Part shown: in pieces, positions 16,163 to 29,500 of the stretch
How the letters are laid out: every line of letters starts with the position of its first letter
Position numbering within the stretch: the first letter of the stretch is position 1
Assembly: GCA_026770585.1 (NCBI GenBank)
Contig: MU646835.1
Span: 267,674-298,323 of the forward strand
DNA length: 30,650 nucleotides
Reading direction: 5' to 3'
Source: Baffinella frigidus
Lineage: Eukaryota > Cryptophyceae > Cryptomonadales > Baffinellaceae
Program-made: the position numbers and the translations under genes
The notes under the pieces: model-generated
Told to the model about the DNA's origin: nothing
What the model saw: the letters and a program-made list of their open reading frames with translations, nothing else
Databases searched by the model: none

Positions 16163-19100
16163 ATGTCAGAGGTAGCAGCGACGACGCCGGCGAAGGTGGC
16201 CCCGGCGACGGGCGAGAAGCGTAAAGCACATGACTACTCGGGCGAGAGCCTCGATGACATGCTGCGCATCTACTACGGTACGCACGCCGCCCATCAGTGC
16301 TCACGCGCCTCGCCACCTACTGCTCAACGCCCCCCCCCGCGAACCTCAGCGCCGCCGCCGCCCAATCGCATGGATCGAAAAAGGCGATGTGCTCCCACGC
16401 TGAGAGCCGGTGGTCGAAGCGACCTGGCGCCCCCTCCCCACTCAGTGCTTGGTGCTGTGTATCCCATTCAACGCCGCTTCTCCCTCCCACCTCACCACCA
16501 CCGCTGGCGCGCAGGACAGCTCTTTCCGTACGATAGGGGGGAGATATCCTTCCCAACCTGACGTCCCCGCCCCGCTCGTCCGCGGGGGGGTTCTTCCCGT
16601 ACGAGAGGGGGGGAGGACTCCTTCCCAACCTGACGCCCCCCCCCCCCGCTCGTTCGCGAGGGCTGGTGTTCCCTTGATCCCACGCTGAGGGCTGGTGTGC
16701 GCAGGACGGCTGTTCCCGTACGAGGCGCCCCCCCCCCCGCTCGTCCGCGAGGGCGGGTGTTCCCTGGATCCCACGCTGAGTTCTTTTTTCCCCAGGACGG
16801 CTGTTCCCGTACGAGGCGATGCACTCGTGGCTGTCGTGCGGGCGGAAGGGGGAGGACGCCTTCGCGAAGCGCGAGTTCTCGTACACCCTCGCCAACGACA
16901 TCTACATCCGGTCTGTCTCCCTCGAAAGTTGTACCACGGTTCCAGGCTGTCAACTTCAAGAACTTGAGGATAATCTGTCAACCCGGCTGAGCGCGAGTTC
17001 GCGTTAATCTCCATACATGTATTAATTAATTGCTTTTGGGCAACGAAAATTACTACATGATGTGCTCATAAAAGTAATAGTAGAGCATTTGTGTAGTAAA
17101 TTTCGTTGCGCCAAAAGCAATTAATTAATACTTTTGTGGAGATGAGCGTACACCCTTGGTAACGACATCTACATCCGGTCTGTCTCCCTCGAACGTTGTA
17201 CCACGGTTCCAGGCTTGGAGTCTTGAAGTTGACTGTTCTTGAAGAACTTGAGGATAGTCTGTCAACCCGGCTGAGCGCGAGTTCGCGTACACCATCGCGA
17301 ACGACATCTACCCTCGGTGCGGCCTCAGTCTATTTGGGCTCACCAGTTGTGTGGACCCGGGCTCTTTTCCGCTCCAAAGTTGATGGATTTGTACCACGAT
17401 TCAAGGCTGTCAACTTGAGGATAGTCTGTCAACCCGGCTGAGCGCGAGTTCTCGTACACCCTCGCGAACGACATCTACATTCGGCTCGCCGCCTAGCTCT
17501 GCCTGAGTAAAACTGTGCCCGCCACAGAACACATTCAGAGCAGAAACCCCGGTACAAAGGGGCAACTGAATTCTTTCATGGCGAGCTCTTATCTCAGAAA
17601 ACGAGTTCTAAAACTCGTTTTCTTAAGTCAATTCCCCTACAAATTTGTCAAGTTATGCGGAGAGTAAAGAATAAGGGGATTGACTTAAGAAAACGAGTTT
17701 TAGAACTCGTTTTCTGAGATAAGCTCGGTTTTATCCAGGCGGGGCTAGCCTTTCTCGGTCGGTTTGGTCTCACCACTATCTTATCTCAGAAAACGAGTTC
17801 TAAAACTCGTTTTCTTAAGTCAATTCCCCTACAAATTCGTCAACTTATTCTTTACTCTCCGCATGAGTTGACAAAATTGTAAGGGGATTGACTTAAGAAA
17901 ACGAGTTTTAGAACTCGTTTTCTGAGATAATATCGTGAGACCGGTTTCCATGCAAAGTCGACGAATTTGTACCTCGGTTCCAGGCTGTCAACTTAAGGAT
18001 AGTCTGTCAGCCCTGCTGAGGCAGCGCAAGGACGCCCCGCGGGGGTGCGAGACAAGAAGGCCCTATCCGATGCTTCTGCCAAACAGTTTCCTGATTCTCC
18101 TCTCTGCAAACCAACCTCAACCCTAAACTCTAAACCCTGAACCCTGAAACCTGAACCCTGAACCCTGAACCCTAAACCCTAATCCCTGAACTCTAAACCC
18201 GGAACCCTGAACCCTAAACCCTACACCCTAAACCCTAAACCCTAAACCATCAACCCTAAACCCTAAACCCTAAACCCTAAACCCTAAACCTTAAACCCTC
18301 AACCCCAAACCCTAAACCTCAAACCTCACACCCTAGACCCCAAACCCTGAACCCTGAGACCCAAACCCCAAACCCGAAACTCTAAGCCCTAAGCCCTAAG
18401 CCCTAAGCCCTTAGCCCTACGCCATAAGCCCTAAGCCCTAAACCCTAAACCCCAAACCCCAAACCCCAAACCCTCCTAACCCCGAAACCTTCATCAGGTT
18501 CCTGAGCTACAACACGGTCGAGGAGTTGAAGGCCGACATGATGAAGAAGATCCCGCACAAGATCGACATGGGCGCGGTACTTCATCACCTTTCAGGGTTG
18601 AGGGTTTAGGGTTTAGGGTTTGGGGCAGCTCACCCCTCAAACCTAAACCAGGTTTTAGGTTTTAGAGTTTGGGGGGTTGGGTGTAGGGTTTGGGGAAGTA
18701 CCTTGAACAAGATCGACATGGGCGCGGTGCTCAAACCTTCTTTGTCTTTATTGATAACCCTGAGTACGTAGAGCCATTCCGGGAGGACTTGTCGCGATTT
18801 CGAATTTGGAATTTGATAATTTCAGACTTCATTTGTACCATGCGATTTGAAACGGTGTGTTTTAAAACATTTTACGACCTTTAAAACCTTTTTGAAGTCT
18901 GAAATCTTGAAATCTCGAATTCGAAAACGCGACAAGTCCTACCGGAATGGCTCTACCTGCACCTGCAAAAGTCTCTCGCAAGTCTTGTTCTGGGAGAAAG
19001 CATCAGGGAGACGTCCCTCCCGACCTTCCTACGGACAACCGAAACCTGGTTGACATCCAACCAGGTTTCCCTTCGTAGCCCCCTTGTGTGGCCTAAACCC

Positions 19101-20694
19101 TAACCCCTAAAATCGAACGGGTGACTCGCAAACTCCAAACCCTAAGCCCAGAGCCCAGAACCTAGAACCCTAAACCCCGAAGGCTTTTGTTCGTGGAAAC
19201 CCTAAACCCTAAACCCTAATCCAGGTATCCCTTAAGTGACCAGTAGGCCCATACGCCCTACCGTAGGGCCCTAGGACCTGCCTAGGGCGAGTTAGGGCGA
19301 TTATTCGCCCGTTGGTCACTTAAGGGATACTCATCAGAGCCGAAGAGCCAGGCGATGACCAGCAAGGAGGGGCCTTACAGGAAATCTCGCGCGAGTTAAT
19401 AGTGTTATAGTGCTGACCAATATTGTAATATTGCTGACTAATAGTGTTATAGTGCTGACTTACAGTATTATAGTGCTGACTAATAGTACTACAGTGCTGA
19501 CTAATAGTATTATAGTGCTGACCCCAACCCCCAAACACTGATCCAGGTGTACTCATCAGAGCCGAAGAGCAAGGCGATGATCAGCAAGGAGGCCTTCCAG
19601 GAAATCTCGCGCGAATTCGTCCTCGATATCGATTTGACGGATTACCAGGTTTCACCCCCCCCGAAAAAGAGTACGGGCGACGGATAGTCTTTCTATTTTT
19701 TTGTACTGCGGATCGGCCACTTTTGGAGCGCGGCGGAGGTTTGTGGTGCGAAGTTTCCTTTTGGCGAATGCCGAGTTAGGGGCGTTCCTGGAAATCACGC
19801 GCGAATTCGTCCTCGATATCGATTTGACGGATTACCAGGTTTCAACCCCCCCGAAAAACAGTACGGGCGACGGATAGTCTTTCTATTTTTTGTACCGTGG
19901 ATCGGCCACTTTTGGAGCGTGGCGGAGGTTTGTGGTGCGATGTTGCTTTTCGGCGAAAGCCCAGTTAACCCTAAGCCCTAAACCAACCCTCGACCCTCAA
20001 CCCTCAACCCTCAACCCTCAACCCTAAACCCTAAACCCTAAACCCTAAACCCTAAACCCTAAACCCTACCGGGAGGACGGCACCATCGTCAACTGCATCG
20101 ACCCCTCGGACCCCCTGAACCCAAACCCCCAACCCCTGAACCCTAAACTCTGCCCCCCTTAACCCTAAACCCCTAACCCCCATACCACGAGGCCTCAACA
20201 CTAAAACCCTAGACCCTAAACCCCTAAACCGCAGGAGGGTGCCCCCATGTATACCAAGAGCTTCATGCTAAACCCTACGCCCTAAAACTTACCAGGAGGA
20301 CGGCACGATTGTGACCAACTGCATCGACCCCTCGGACCCCCAGTTCACCAAGAGCTGGCGCTTCATGGCGATCGCGTGCAAGGTCCACACCACCTAAACT
20401 CTAAACCCGAAACCCGAATCCCTGATCCCTAAACCCTAAAACGGAATCCCTGATCCATGAAACCTAAACCCGAAACCCGAAATCCGAAACCCGAAACCCG
20501 AAACCCTATAACCGAAACTCGAAACCCGAAACCCGAAACCCGAAACCCCATACCCCATACCAGAAACTCGAAACCCGAAACCCGAAACCCGAAGCCCGAA
20601 ACTCGAATCACCATACCCGAAACCCAAAACCCGAAAACCCCAACCTTCAACCCTCAACCCTCAACCCTCAATCCTCAACCCTCAACCCGCAACC

Positions 20695-20733
<39 letters not shown>

Positions 20734-23700
20734 TCCCTGATCCCTGATCCCTGACCTCCCTGAGCCCGAATCTCTGATCCCTAAACCCGAAACCCGAACC
20801 CCGAACCCCTCAACCCGAGCCCCTGCAGGTCCTGGACAAAGCGAAACCCCGAAACCCGAAACCCGAAACCCCATACCCAAAACCCGAAACCCGAAACCCG
20901 AAACCCCATACCCAAAACCCGAAACCCGCGCAGGTCCTCGACAAAGCGCGAGGACTTCGGGTTCAAGCACCTCCTCCCTGCTCCCGAATCTCTGCTCCCT
21001 CAACCCGAAACCAGAAACCCGAAATCCGAAATCCGAAGCCCGGAACCCGAAACCTGAAACCCGAAACCCGAACCCCCATACCCGCCGCCAAATAACGAGC
21101 CTTCGGGTTCCAGAATGGAATATAAATCGCTTATTGGTGCATCCCCTGCAGGTGCTCGACAAAGCGCATACCAGAAACTCGAAACCCGAAACCCGAAACC
21201 CGAAACCCGAAACCCCATACCCAAAACCCGAAACCCGAAACCCGCGCAGGTGCTCGACAAAGCGCTCCGTGAGGACTTCGGGTTCAAGCACCTCCTCTGG
21301 GTTTTCTCCGGCCGCCGTGGTACGCCTGACACCCTACACCCTAAACCCCACACCCTGCGCCCTACACCCTACACCCTACACCCTACACCCTACACCCTAC
21401 ACCCTACACCATACACCCGGAACCCGGAATCCGGAACCCGGAACCCGGAACCCGAACCCGAGACCCGAACCCGAGACCCGAAACCATTACCCGAGACCGC
21501 TGCCCGAAACAAGGTATCCATTGCTGGGTGTGCCGACGACCGCATACCCTGTTCTTGAAACTCGTTACCCGAAATCCGAAACCATTACCCGAAACCACTA
21601 CCCGAAACCGCTACCCGAAACCAGGAATCCATTGCTGGGCGCGTGACGACCTCTACATACACTAAACTTCAGCCTCGAAATCCCAAACCCGAAACCATTA
21701 CCCGAAACCCGACAATACCCGAAACCATTACCTGAAACCCGAAACCATTTCCCGAAACCTCAAACCACTACCCGAACCCAAGCATCCATTGCTAGGTGTG
21801 CCGACGACCTGATTTCCTGTTCTTAAAACCCCTTACCCGAAACCCGAAATCGTTATCCGAAACCCGAAACCATTACCCGAAACCACTACCCGAAACCAGG
21901 TAGAGAGATTGATAAGTTGTTGCCAAACAACCAGCGTCAGCGCCGCACATGCTACGCATTTTTCCACTACTGTACCCCGTGTCGGCCGCTCATGCGAGCA
22001 TTTCCCGGATGGATTCTAACTCCACCTCCTACGAACCGAAACCGCTACCCGAAATCACCACCCGAAATCACTACCCGAAACCGCTACCCGAAACCAGGTA
22101 TCCATTGCTGGGTGTGTGACGACCGTGCGCGGCACATGAACAACTCCACCCGCTCCGCCGTCGCCGAGTACCTCTCCGCCATCAAGGTTGCGAGCCTCTC
22201 CCACCCACGAACGACGGTTGACTAAAGCTCCAAGGTTTCCTGGTGTAAACTGGGGGTGTATAGCGAGGGTTTCCTGGTGTGAATTGGGGGTGTATTCGTG
22301 CCGAGACCAGGTTGCGAGCCTCTCCCATCCACAAACAAGGGTTGACTAACGCGTCAAGGTTTCCTCGTGTGAACTGGGGGTGTACATGACCAACTCTAGC
22401 CTCCCATCCACACGACGGTTTCCTCCTGTAAACTGGGGGTGTAGAGCGAGGGTTTCCTGGTGTGAATTGGGGGTGTATTCGTGCCGAGACCGGGTGTGGG
22501 TTTGGGGTTTAGGGGCGACGATCGAGAGAGGGACATGAACAACTTGCTGTCAAGGCGAGCCGCCCATCTTTCAGAAAAAGTGACTTTCTCGATCACTTTC
22601 TCTCTTCTTTTTCCTCAGTACTGTCCTGGGCAAGTATCTATACAGCAACTGTCCTGGGCAAGTATCTATACAGCATGCTAGCTATCCTACGCCAACCGCC
22701 TGCGCGTTTTTGTACACCTAATTCCAGGGTGGGGACCCTAAGCCTAAACCCTGACCACGCGCGCTTACAGGGCCTGTACAGGATGCTAACTATCGATACA
22801 TAATGCTCACTATCCTAAGCTAAGTGTGATATGCTCTCCATGAATGATACGTTTCGCATGATAACACCGCCTTGCTTGCTTTCCCATTCTAAACCCGAAA
22901 CGCGTGCAGGGCCTGTACATGATGCTAACTATCTATGCAGTATGCCAACTATCCTATGCGAAATTCCCCATGCTAACTATCCTATTCTAAATCCTACTAT
23001 GCTAATTTCCCTCTGCCAGATTTCCTATGCTAAACCGTAAACCCTGACGACCCCTTTAGGGCGGGGAGAAGTATCTATACATCATGCTAACTATCCTGTG
23101 GCAACTACAAAGTTTCCTATGCTAACTATCCTATTCTAAATCCTAAGTTTTAACTAAGTTTTCTATGCTAACTATCCTATTCTAAATCACAAAGTTTTCT
23201 ATGCTAACTATCCTATTCTAAATCACAAAGTTTTCTATGCTAACTATCCTATTCTAAACCGTAACCCCTAACCACGCGTACAGGGTGGGGAGAAGGAGAA
23301 GACAAACCTCCCAGGCATGAAGCACCTGCACCCCTCCCTCAAGCGCGCATACGAAGACACCCTTCTCCCGGAGTTCGAAAAGTAAACCCGAAACCCTAAA
23401 CCCTAAACCCCACACCGTTTTTGCTTTTCACACCCTAAATTATGATTGCTTACAAACTTTAGACCCCACACCCGGAACCGTAAACCCGGAACCCGGTACC
23501 CCACCCTGGATGGAACATTATGGTATTTTGAGCATTCTTAAGTCAACTCCCCTTGGAGAACACGCCACAATGTGGCGTGCCCGTGATGAATGGATCTAGT
23601 ACAAAAAGGTCTAATATGTATTTTAGTGGTATAAATCATGTCAACTTTTGCGATAAAGGGTTATTCGGGATTGGCCGCAAGTCCCCTCCAGGGTGGCGGA

Positions 23701-26466
23701 ACCCGGGACCGCTTGGTCCACCGTAAACCGTGATGCTCTACAAACCCTAGACCCTAAACCCTAAACCCTAAACCCTAAACCCCAAACCCCAAACCCCAAA
23801 TCAGGTGCGCAGAGGAGCAGGGCTGGTTCGACATCGAGCAGGTCCGCAACGCCCAAATGTTGATCCACTTATCAAAGTCAACCTGTCAACTTTCGAGCAC
23901 TGTCTCAGTCTATTTGGGCTCACTAATGTGGTGGGCCCGGGCTCTTTCCCGCGCCAAAGTTGACGGATCTGTACCGCACACCCAGCATGTCAACTTGAGA
24001 ATAGTCAACCCAATTGAGGCAGAGCTAGCCACACAGCGGGCTGCGAAGGGATTTTCGGCCCATTTCGGGCCGACTTTCCGTTACCTTATCCGTAGGAACC
24101 CCCCTATGCCCCCTACAGGTTGCCTACCGTAGGATCCTAGGTCTTATCGCTTGGGTGTGATTCAAACCCCCTCGAAGTCCGCTGTGTGGAATACTCCCCC
24201 GTCGTTTTGCATACAGGGGCATCTTTGTACCGGGAAAGGGGTACATAATGGTTGTACAAATTGTATATGTACATTTCAAGGCCGTTTCTGGTACGGGGCG
24301 CCTTTGGGGGCGTGCGGCCACACGAGGCTATCCTTGCGAACATAATAAAAGAACATTTTACAATCTTTGGGGAAATGATCACGTTTCCGTACGGATGTCC
24401 GTACGGAAAAATGTCCGTACGGAAACGTGATCAAATGCTGTCTTTTGGCGTGTTTCCTGGGCAATAATCCAATAATTAACTTATGAATCTGTTCGCATGG
24501 ATAGCCTCGTGTGGGGGGGCGGGGGTTGCGAGGCGCACATTTCATCTCCAAAAAAGTGTTAATTAATTGCTTTTGGCGCAACGAAATTTACTACACACAT
24601 GCTCTACTATTACTTTTAAGAGCAAATCGTGTAGTAATTTCCGTTGCCCAAAAGCAATTAATTAATACTTCTATGGAGATTACATTGCTCTGTCTCACGG
24701 TCTGATTTGGAATCGCCGGGTTGGCGAGACGGGGCTCTTTTTCGCGCCAAAGTTGACGGATCTGTACCGCAGACCCAGGAAGTTGACTTGAGGATAGTCC
24801 GTCAACAACCCGAAACCCTGAACCCTACACCCTATACCAGACGACGGACGGCGCCCCTTCGCAGTGCGCCAAGACCCTCGACCTTCTCGACAACGAAGAG
24901 ATCAGAATTATCGAGGAGGAGAAGCTCCTCCAGGAGCAGTTGACTAATCCCCTATTTCCTGGTACAAAAAGTTCACGAATCCTCTATTTCCTGGTACAAA
25001 AAATGGCTGGGTTAGTCAACTGCCCGCGCCCCGACAAGCAGACGACGGACGGCGCGCCTTCGCAGTGCGCCAAGACCCTCGACCTCCTCGACAACGAAGA
25101 GATCAAGGAGAAGCTTCTCAAGGAGGTTTCGCCCCGTCACCTCACAGATTCTATCTCAGATTTGGCTTTTGGCGTTGGAGCCATTTCGTACTTTTAGGTT
25201 TTAAAACGGCTGGATTTGTACCGGAAATCCGTTAGATGGACGCGTTGCGAAATAGATTCTTTAGGTCCTTGAGGTTTTAATTTCTCCCAACATAGCCCAA
25301 CGACACGCCCTTCCGTAGAAAGGACTGCAGAGAAAGCATTTTTGCCTTCGGATCGCGTTTATAGTGGGCGATGTGATGAGGTTGTGAGCCCCTAGATCTG
25401 CGAACGAGAGGACGGTTGACTAAATCGGGCGGGATTCGTACAGGGCCGGTGGCCATGTTGGTTGCGATGCGAATAAACGCGCGTCTTCGCTCTCGGGGCA
25501 CGCGGGTTTTCCAGGCGCGCTGACTGATTTCATCTCGAAAGACGAATGAGTCAGTTCGCTAATTAGCGTTTTCATTTCATTAGGAGGCCTAATTAAATTT
25601 ACTATGCCATAACTGATTTCTCCTATCCAACTTTTCTATTGAAAAGGAACTGATTCAGTTATCTTCCGGGATGAGATTCCTCTGGCGAAGCCACCCTAAA
25701 TTTCACGCGGAGCAGTTGTAAAAAGCAATGGCTCTAGTAGAGTCCCTCTCGGGGACTTTCGATCCACTTTTGGCGTGCATTCCCCCTGAAATCCGAGAAA
25801 TTGACTTTTGCGATTGCTCCTCGTCCGATCTTGGGTGGAGCGCTGCCCACCGAGACAACCGTCGAGAGTGGAACGTCTCAAAGCAAAAGTGGATCCTCCG
25901 TTAACTCAAGTAACCGTGGATGTTCTCGCGCAGTGGGGGAACAAGAAAGCTTGCATCTCTTGTAAAGCAAGAAATCCTCCGATTTTCTGGGCTTCGAGAC
26001 GGGCCTAAACGAGGCGTTGCCTGAAACTCACCTCGTCTCCTGCAGTGGAGACGAGGTACCTCCGTTAACTTAAGACCGTCAACTTAACAAACAGTGGATG
26101 TTTTCTCGCAGTGGAGCAAGAAGAACAACCGGGACCTAGCTGTCGCCGACAAGTGGGACGATCTCCAGGTTCAAACCCGAGACTCCCACGGCCCGTTCGG
26201 GTACGGGTAGTTCGTAGCACCCTTCGGTACTGCCTACCGTATGGCCCTACACACTACCCGTACCCGAAGAGTTCAGGGTTTCGGGTACTCACCTAGCTGT
26301 CGCCGACAAGTGGGACGACCTCCAGGTTCCAACCCCGAGACTCCCACGACTGTACCAGGCAACGCCTAAAGTCATCACACAGTTGACTAGAAATATCTCT
26401 GGATCCGGCGGTTGGTCCTCGACAGTTCTCAGGAGGCGCGGAAGCGCCCGGAACCCCGCCCGCCCA

Positions 26467-26503
<37 letters not shown>

Positions 26504-29500
26504 ACTTCCTCTCTCTCTCCCGCTCTCTCTCCCTTTCTCTCACACACACACACAAACACAAACACAAAGGGGCGGTCTGAGCGGAATCTGTTCCACGTTA
26601 GCTGTCGCCGACAAATGGGACGATCTCTAGGTTTCAAACCGAGAATTCCGCGACAGTTGCCTGGATCGAGTATGTCTGGAGCTATCTTGAGCAGGGTAGC
26701 GCCGTTGACGGAGGGGGGGGCGCACTGTATATACCCCTTGAGTGGCCAGTAGGCGCATACGCCCTACCGTAGGGCCCTAGGACCTCTGTGGGGTCATTTT
26801 TGACCCCCTGGCCACTTCAGGGATACGCACGAGCCCGAGTCCTCGAGCCGTCTCTGAAGATCTCTTGTCGATTCCTAGCTCTGCCTCAGTGAATCTGGGC
26901 TCGTCATTTAATACAGTTGGATGCCTGTTGGTTTGGAGCGTTTGCACGGAGTCCTGATCTTAATGTATTTAATGGGGAGCCCAGATCAACTGAGGCAGAG
27001 CTAGGAATCGCAAGACCTTCCTAGCTAAATCGCAAGACCTTCCTAGCCCATTTTGACCTTTCGTCGTTTTCTTCCCACCAGTCCTGGGAGGTGGCTCAAA
27101 TTGTGGTCTTGAGTTTGAGCCATTTTACCTTACAGCGGGGTCGATTCGACCCCGCTTAAGAAGTCTTGGGGCAAAATCAACTTTGGTGTTAATTTTGGCA
27201 AAATCAACTGTGGAGTTGATTTTGTCCCGCGCTTCTGACGTGAAAAAACCCTGCTTCAACAGCCCTGGGCTGGTGCGTGTGTCAGTTTGATAACACGACC
27301 ATGACAGAAGCAGGCTCGGGCAGGCTCTGGTCGGCTTTGAACTCGTAATGAATGGTGCGGCAGAAAGAGGTGTACACGAAGATCCCTTCCAACCACTTAG
27401 CAGCCACCGGGGACTTCACGGATGCAGTCCATCTTGGCGATTTGTAGTAGAATCTTATCCATTGCTCTGGAACCTAACCGGAATTTCACCTTGAATTCAA
27501 GGTGAAAACGTCTTCGATCGCTGCTAAGTGGCCCGACGCCCCGCAGACTGGGCGTGGAGGAACGAACCGCACGAACGAACCAGCCTATACTAAACCCTAA
27601 ACCCTAAACCCCGATCCCTAAACCGGCAGAAAGAGGTGTACAAGAAGATCGCGAACAAGGCGAAGAGCGGGGAGATGTCAGCGGATGAGAAGATCCGATT
27701 CATGGTCTTCAAGCTCACGTGAGCGTCCACCCCCGCGAAACGTTCTACGGAGGCTGTGTTTCAGCAGGGCAAGGGTTCCACGCGGAAAAGGAGACGCACC
27801 GCCCGAGGCTCCTACACCTACCCCCTAAACCCTGAACCCTCATCCCTGAACCCTAATCCCTAATCCCTAATCCCGAAATACAGCCACACGAGGCTACCCA
27901 GGCGAACAGAATAAAACGAACTTTTAAAAAATTGTGGGCAAATGATCACGTTTCCGCCCGCTGAGCGGTCGGACCTGTGTAAAGTCGCTGCTTTTCAGCT
28001 GAAAATTACTACACACGTTTACAATCGACATTTATTATGTTCGCATAGGTAGCCTCGTGTGGCAGTCAGGCTATTCCTACGAGCATAGGAGTACCCTAGG
28101 GGCTGTGCGTGTTCGTACTTGTGGATGAGAACATCCGATTCATGGTCTTCAAACTCACGTGAGTTTCCACCCCCGCGAAACCTAGCTCTGCCTCAGTCGG
28201 GTTGACTTGTCGTTTTCACTGCAAAAGTGAACGGGTTTGCACCCAAAGCCCGGGGGATGGACTTCCGGTCTCATCATAATGATGAGACCAAATCGTGTGG
28301 GACAGAGCTAGGTGATAGTAACAATGATTTCACCTGTGATAGAAGTATCAATATAGCTCGGTTTGCCTGCCATAAATGCTATGAAACGGTCCATGATTAT
28401 AGGATGGTTAAAGCCCGCTGACGGGCCCGCCTCGATGCCCGTTACGGTCCGGAACAGCCCCGCCGGCAGGCTCGTGAACGCCCGCGTGACCGGTCACGCG
28501 GACGCCGAAGCCAACTGTCCGAGGTGACTGCCTACAGGGGTACCCTCGTTTCCTGGAAACGTTGCTTGGGTGTGGGGTGTGCGGATGAGAAGATGCGATT
28601 CATGGTCTTCAAACTCACGTGAGTTTCCACCCCCGCGAAACCTGGGCACTTTTCGCGGCAATTTTCGTGCCCACTTTTCGTGCCCAAGTTGAGGTTTCGC
28701 TGGGCACTTTTCGTGCCCATCTCCGGAGATCGGATGCATAGATCCGGTTCATGGTCTTCAAACTCACGTGAGCAGAGGGTGTAGGGTTTAGGATTCAGAG
28801 GGTGTAGGGTTTTCACCCGCGAAACGTTTCTTCGGTGCGGGGTTTGTCCTTTAGGTCCTTAAGGTTTTAAATGCTCCCAACATATGCCAACGACACGCCC
28901 TTCCGTGTTTGTCCGAGTGTCTTGATTGCACCTTGTGTTTGCTCAAATGCCTTGACTGATTCCCGCAGGTACTCTAAATCCTAATCCCTAAACCCTAAAC
29001 TCTAAACCCTAAACCCTAAACCCTAAACCTTAAACCCTAAACCCTGAACCCTAAACCCTAAACCCTAAACCCTAAACCCTAATCCCTGAACCCTAAACCC
29101 TAAACCCTTACCCTACACCCTAAACCAGGTACCCGCGCCTGGATATCGCCGTGTCTAAGTCGATGAACCATTTGCTCAAGTCGCCCTTCTGCGTGAGTAC
29201 CCGAAACCCTGAACCCTTCGGGTACGGGTAGTGTGTAGGGCCATACGGTAGGCAGTACCGAAGGGTGCTACGCACTACCCGTACCCGAACGCGTACCCGG
29301 ATATCGCCTTGGTCGGGTAGATGCACTTTTCGTGCTCAAGTTGACAGCCCTTCTGCGTGAGAACCCGCCCACGGAAACCTGTCTCCAGTGAGAGAAATCA
29401 CGAACACTCGGGATCCTGTCTGCGGTGAGAGAAATCGCGAACACTAGGAAAAATATTCTGCAGGCCTGTCTGCGGTGAGAGAAATCACATACACTAGGGT

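Noticed and set aside
16442-17014. Minus-strand frames up to 194 codons across primase exons 1-2
   Set aside because: They are antisense to conserved primase exons and tandem intron units; no independent similarity is recognisable.
20429-21646. Minus-strand GFRVSG frames and plus-strand NPKPETRNP frames
   Set aside because: Both are by-products of the CCCGAAA array in primase introns 5 and 6; genuine exon codons lie in other frames.
28975-29128. Possible chromosome end or interstitial telomere marking a fusion
   Set aside because: The tract lies inside an intron and ends at an acceptor; dozens of similar tracts occur in introns, so a telomere is not needed to explain it.
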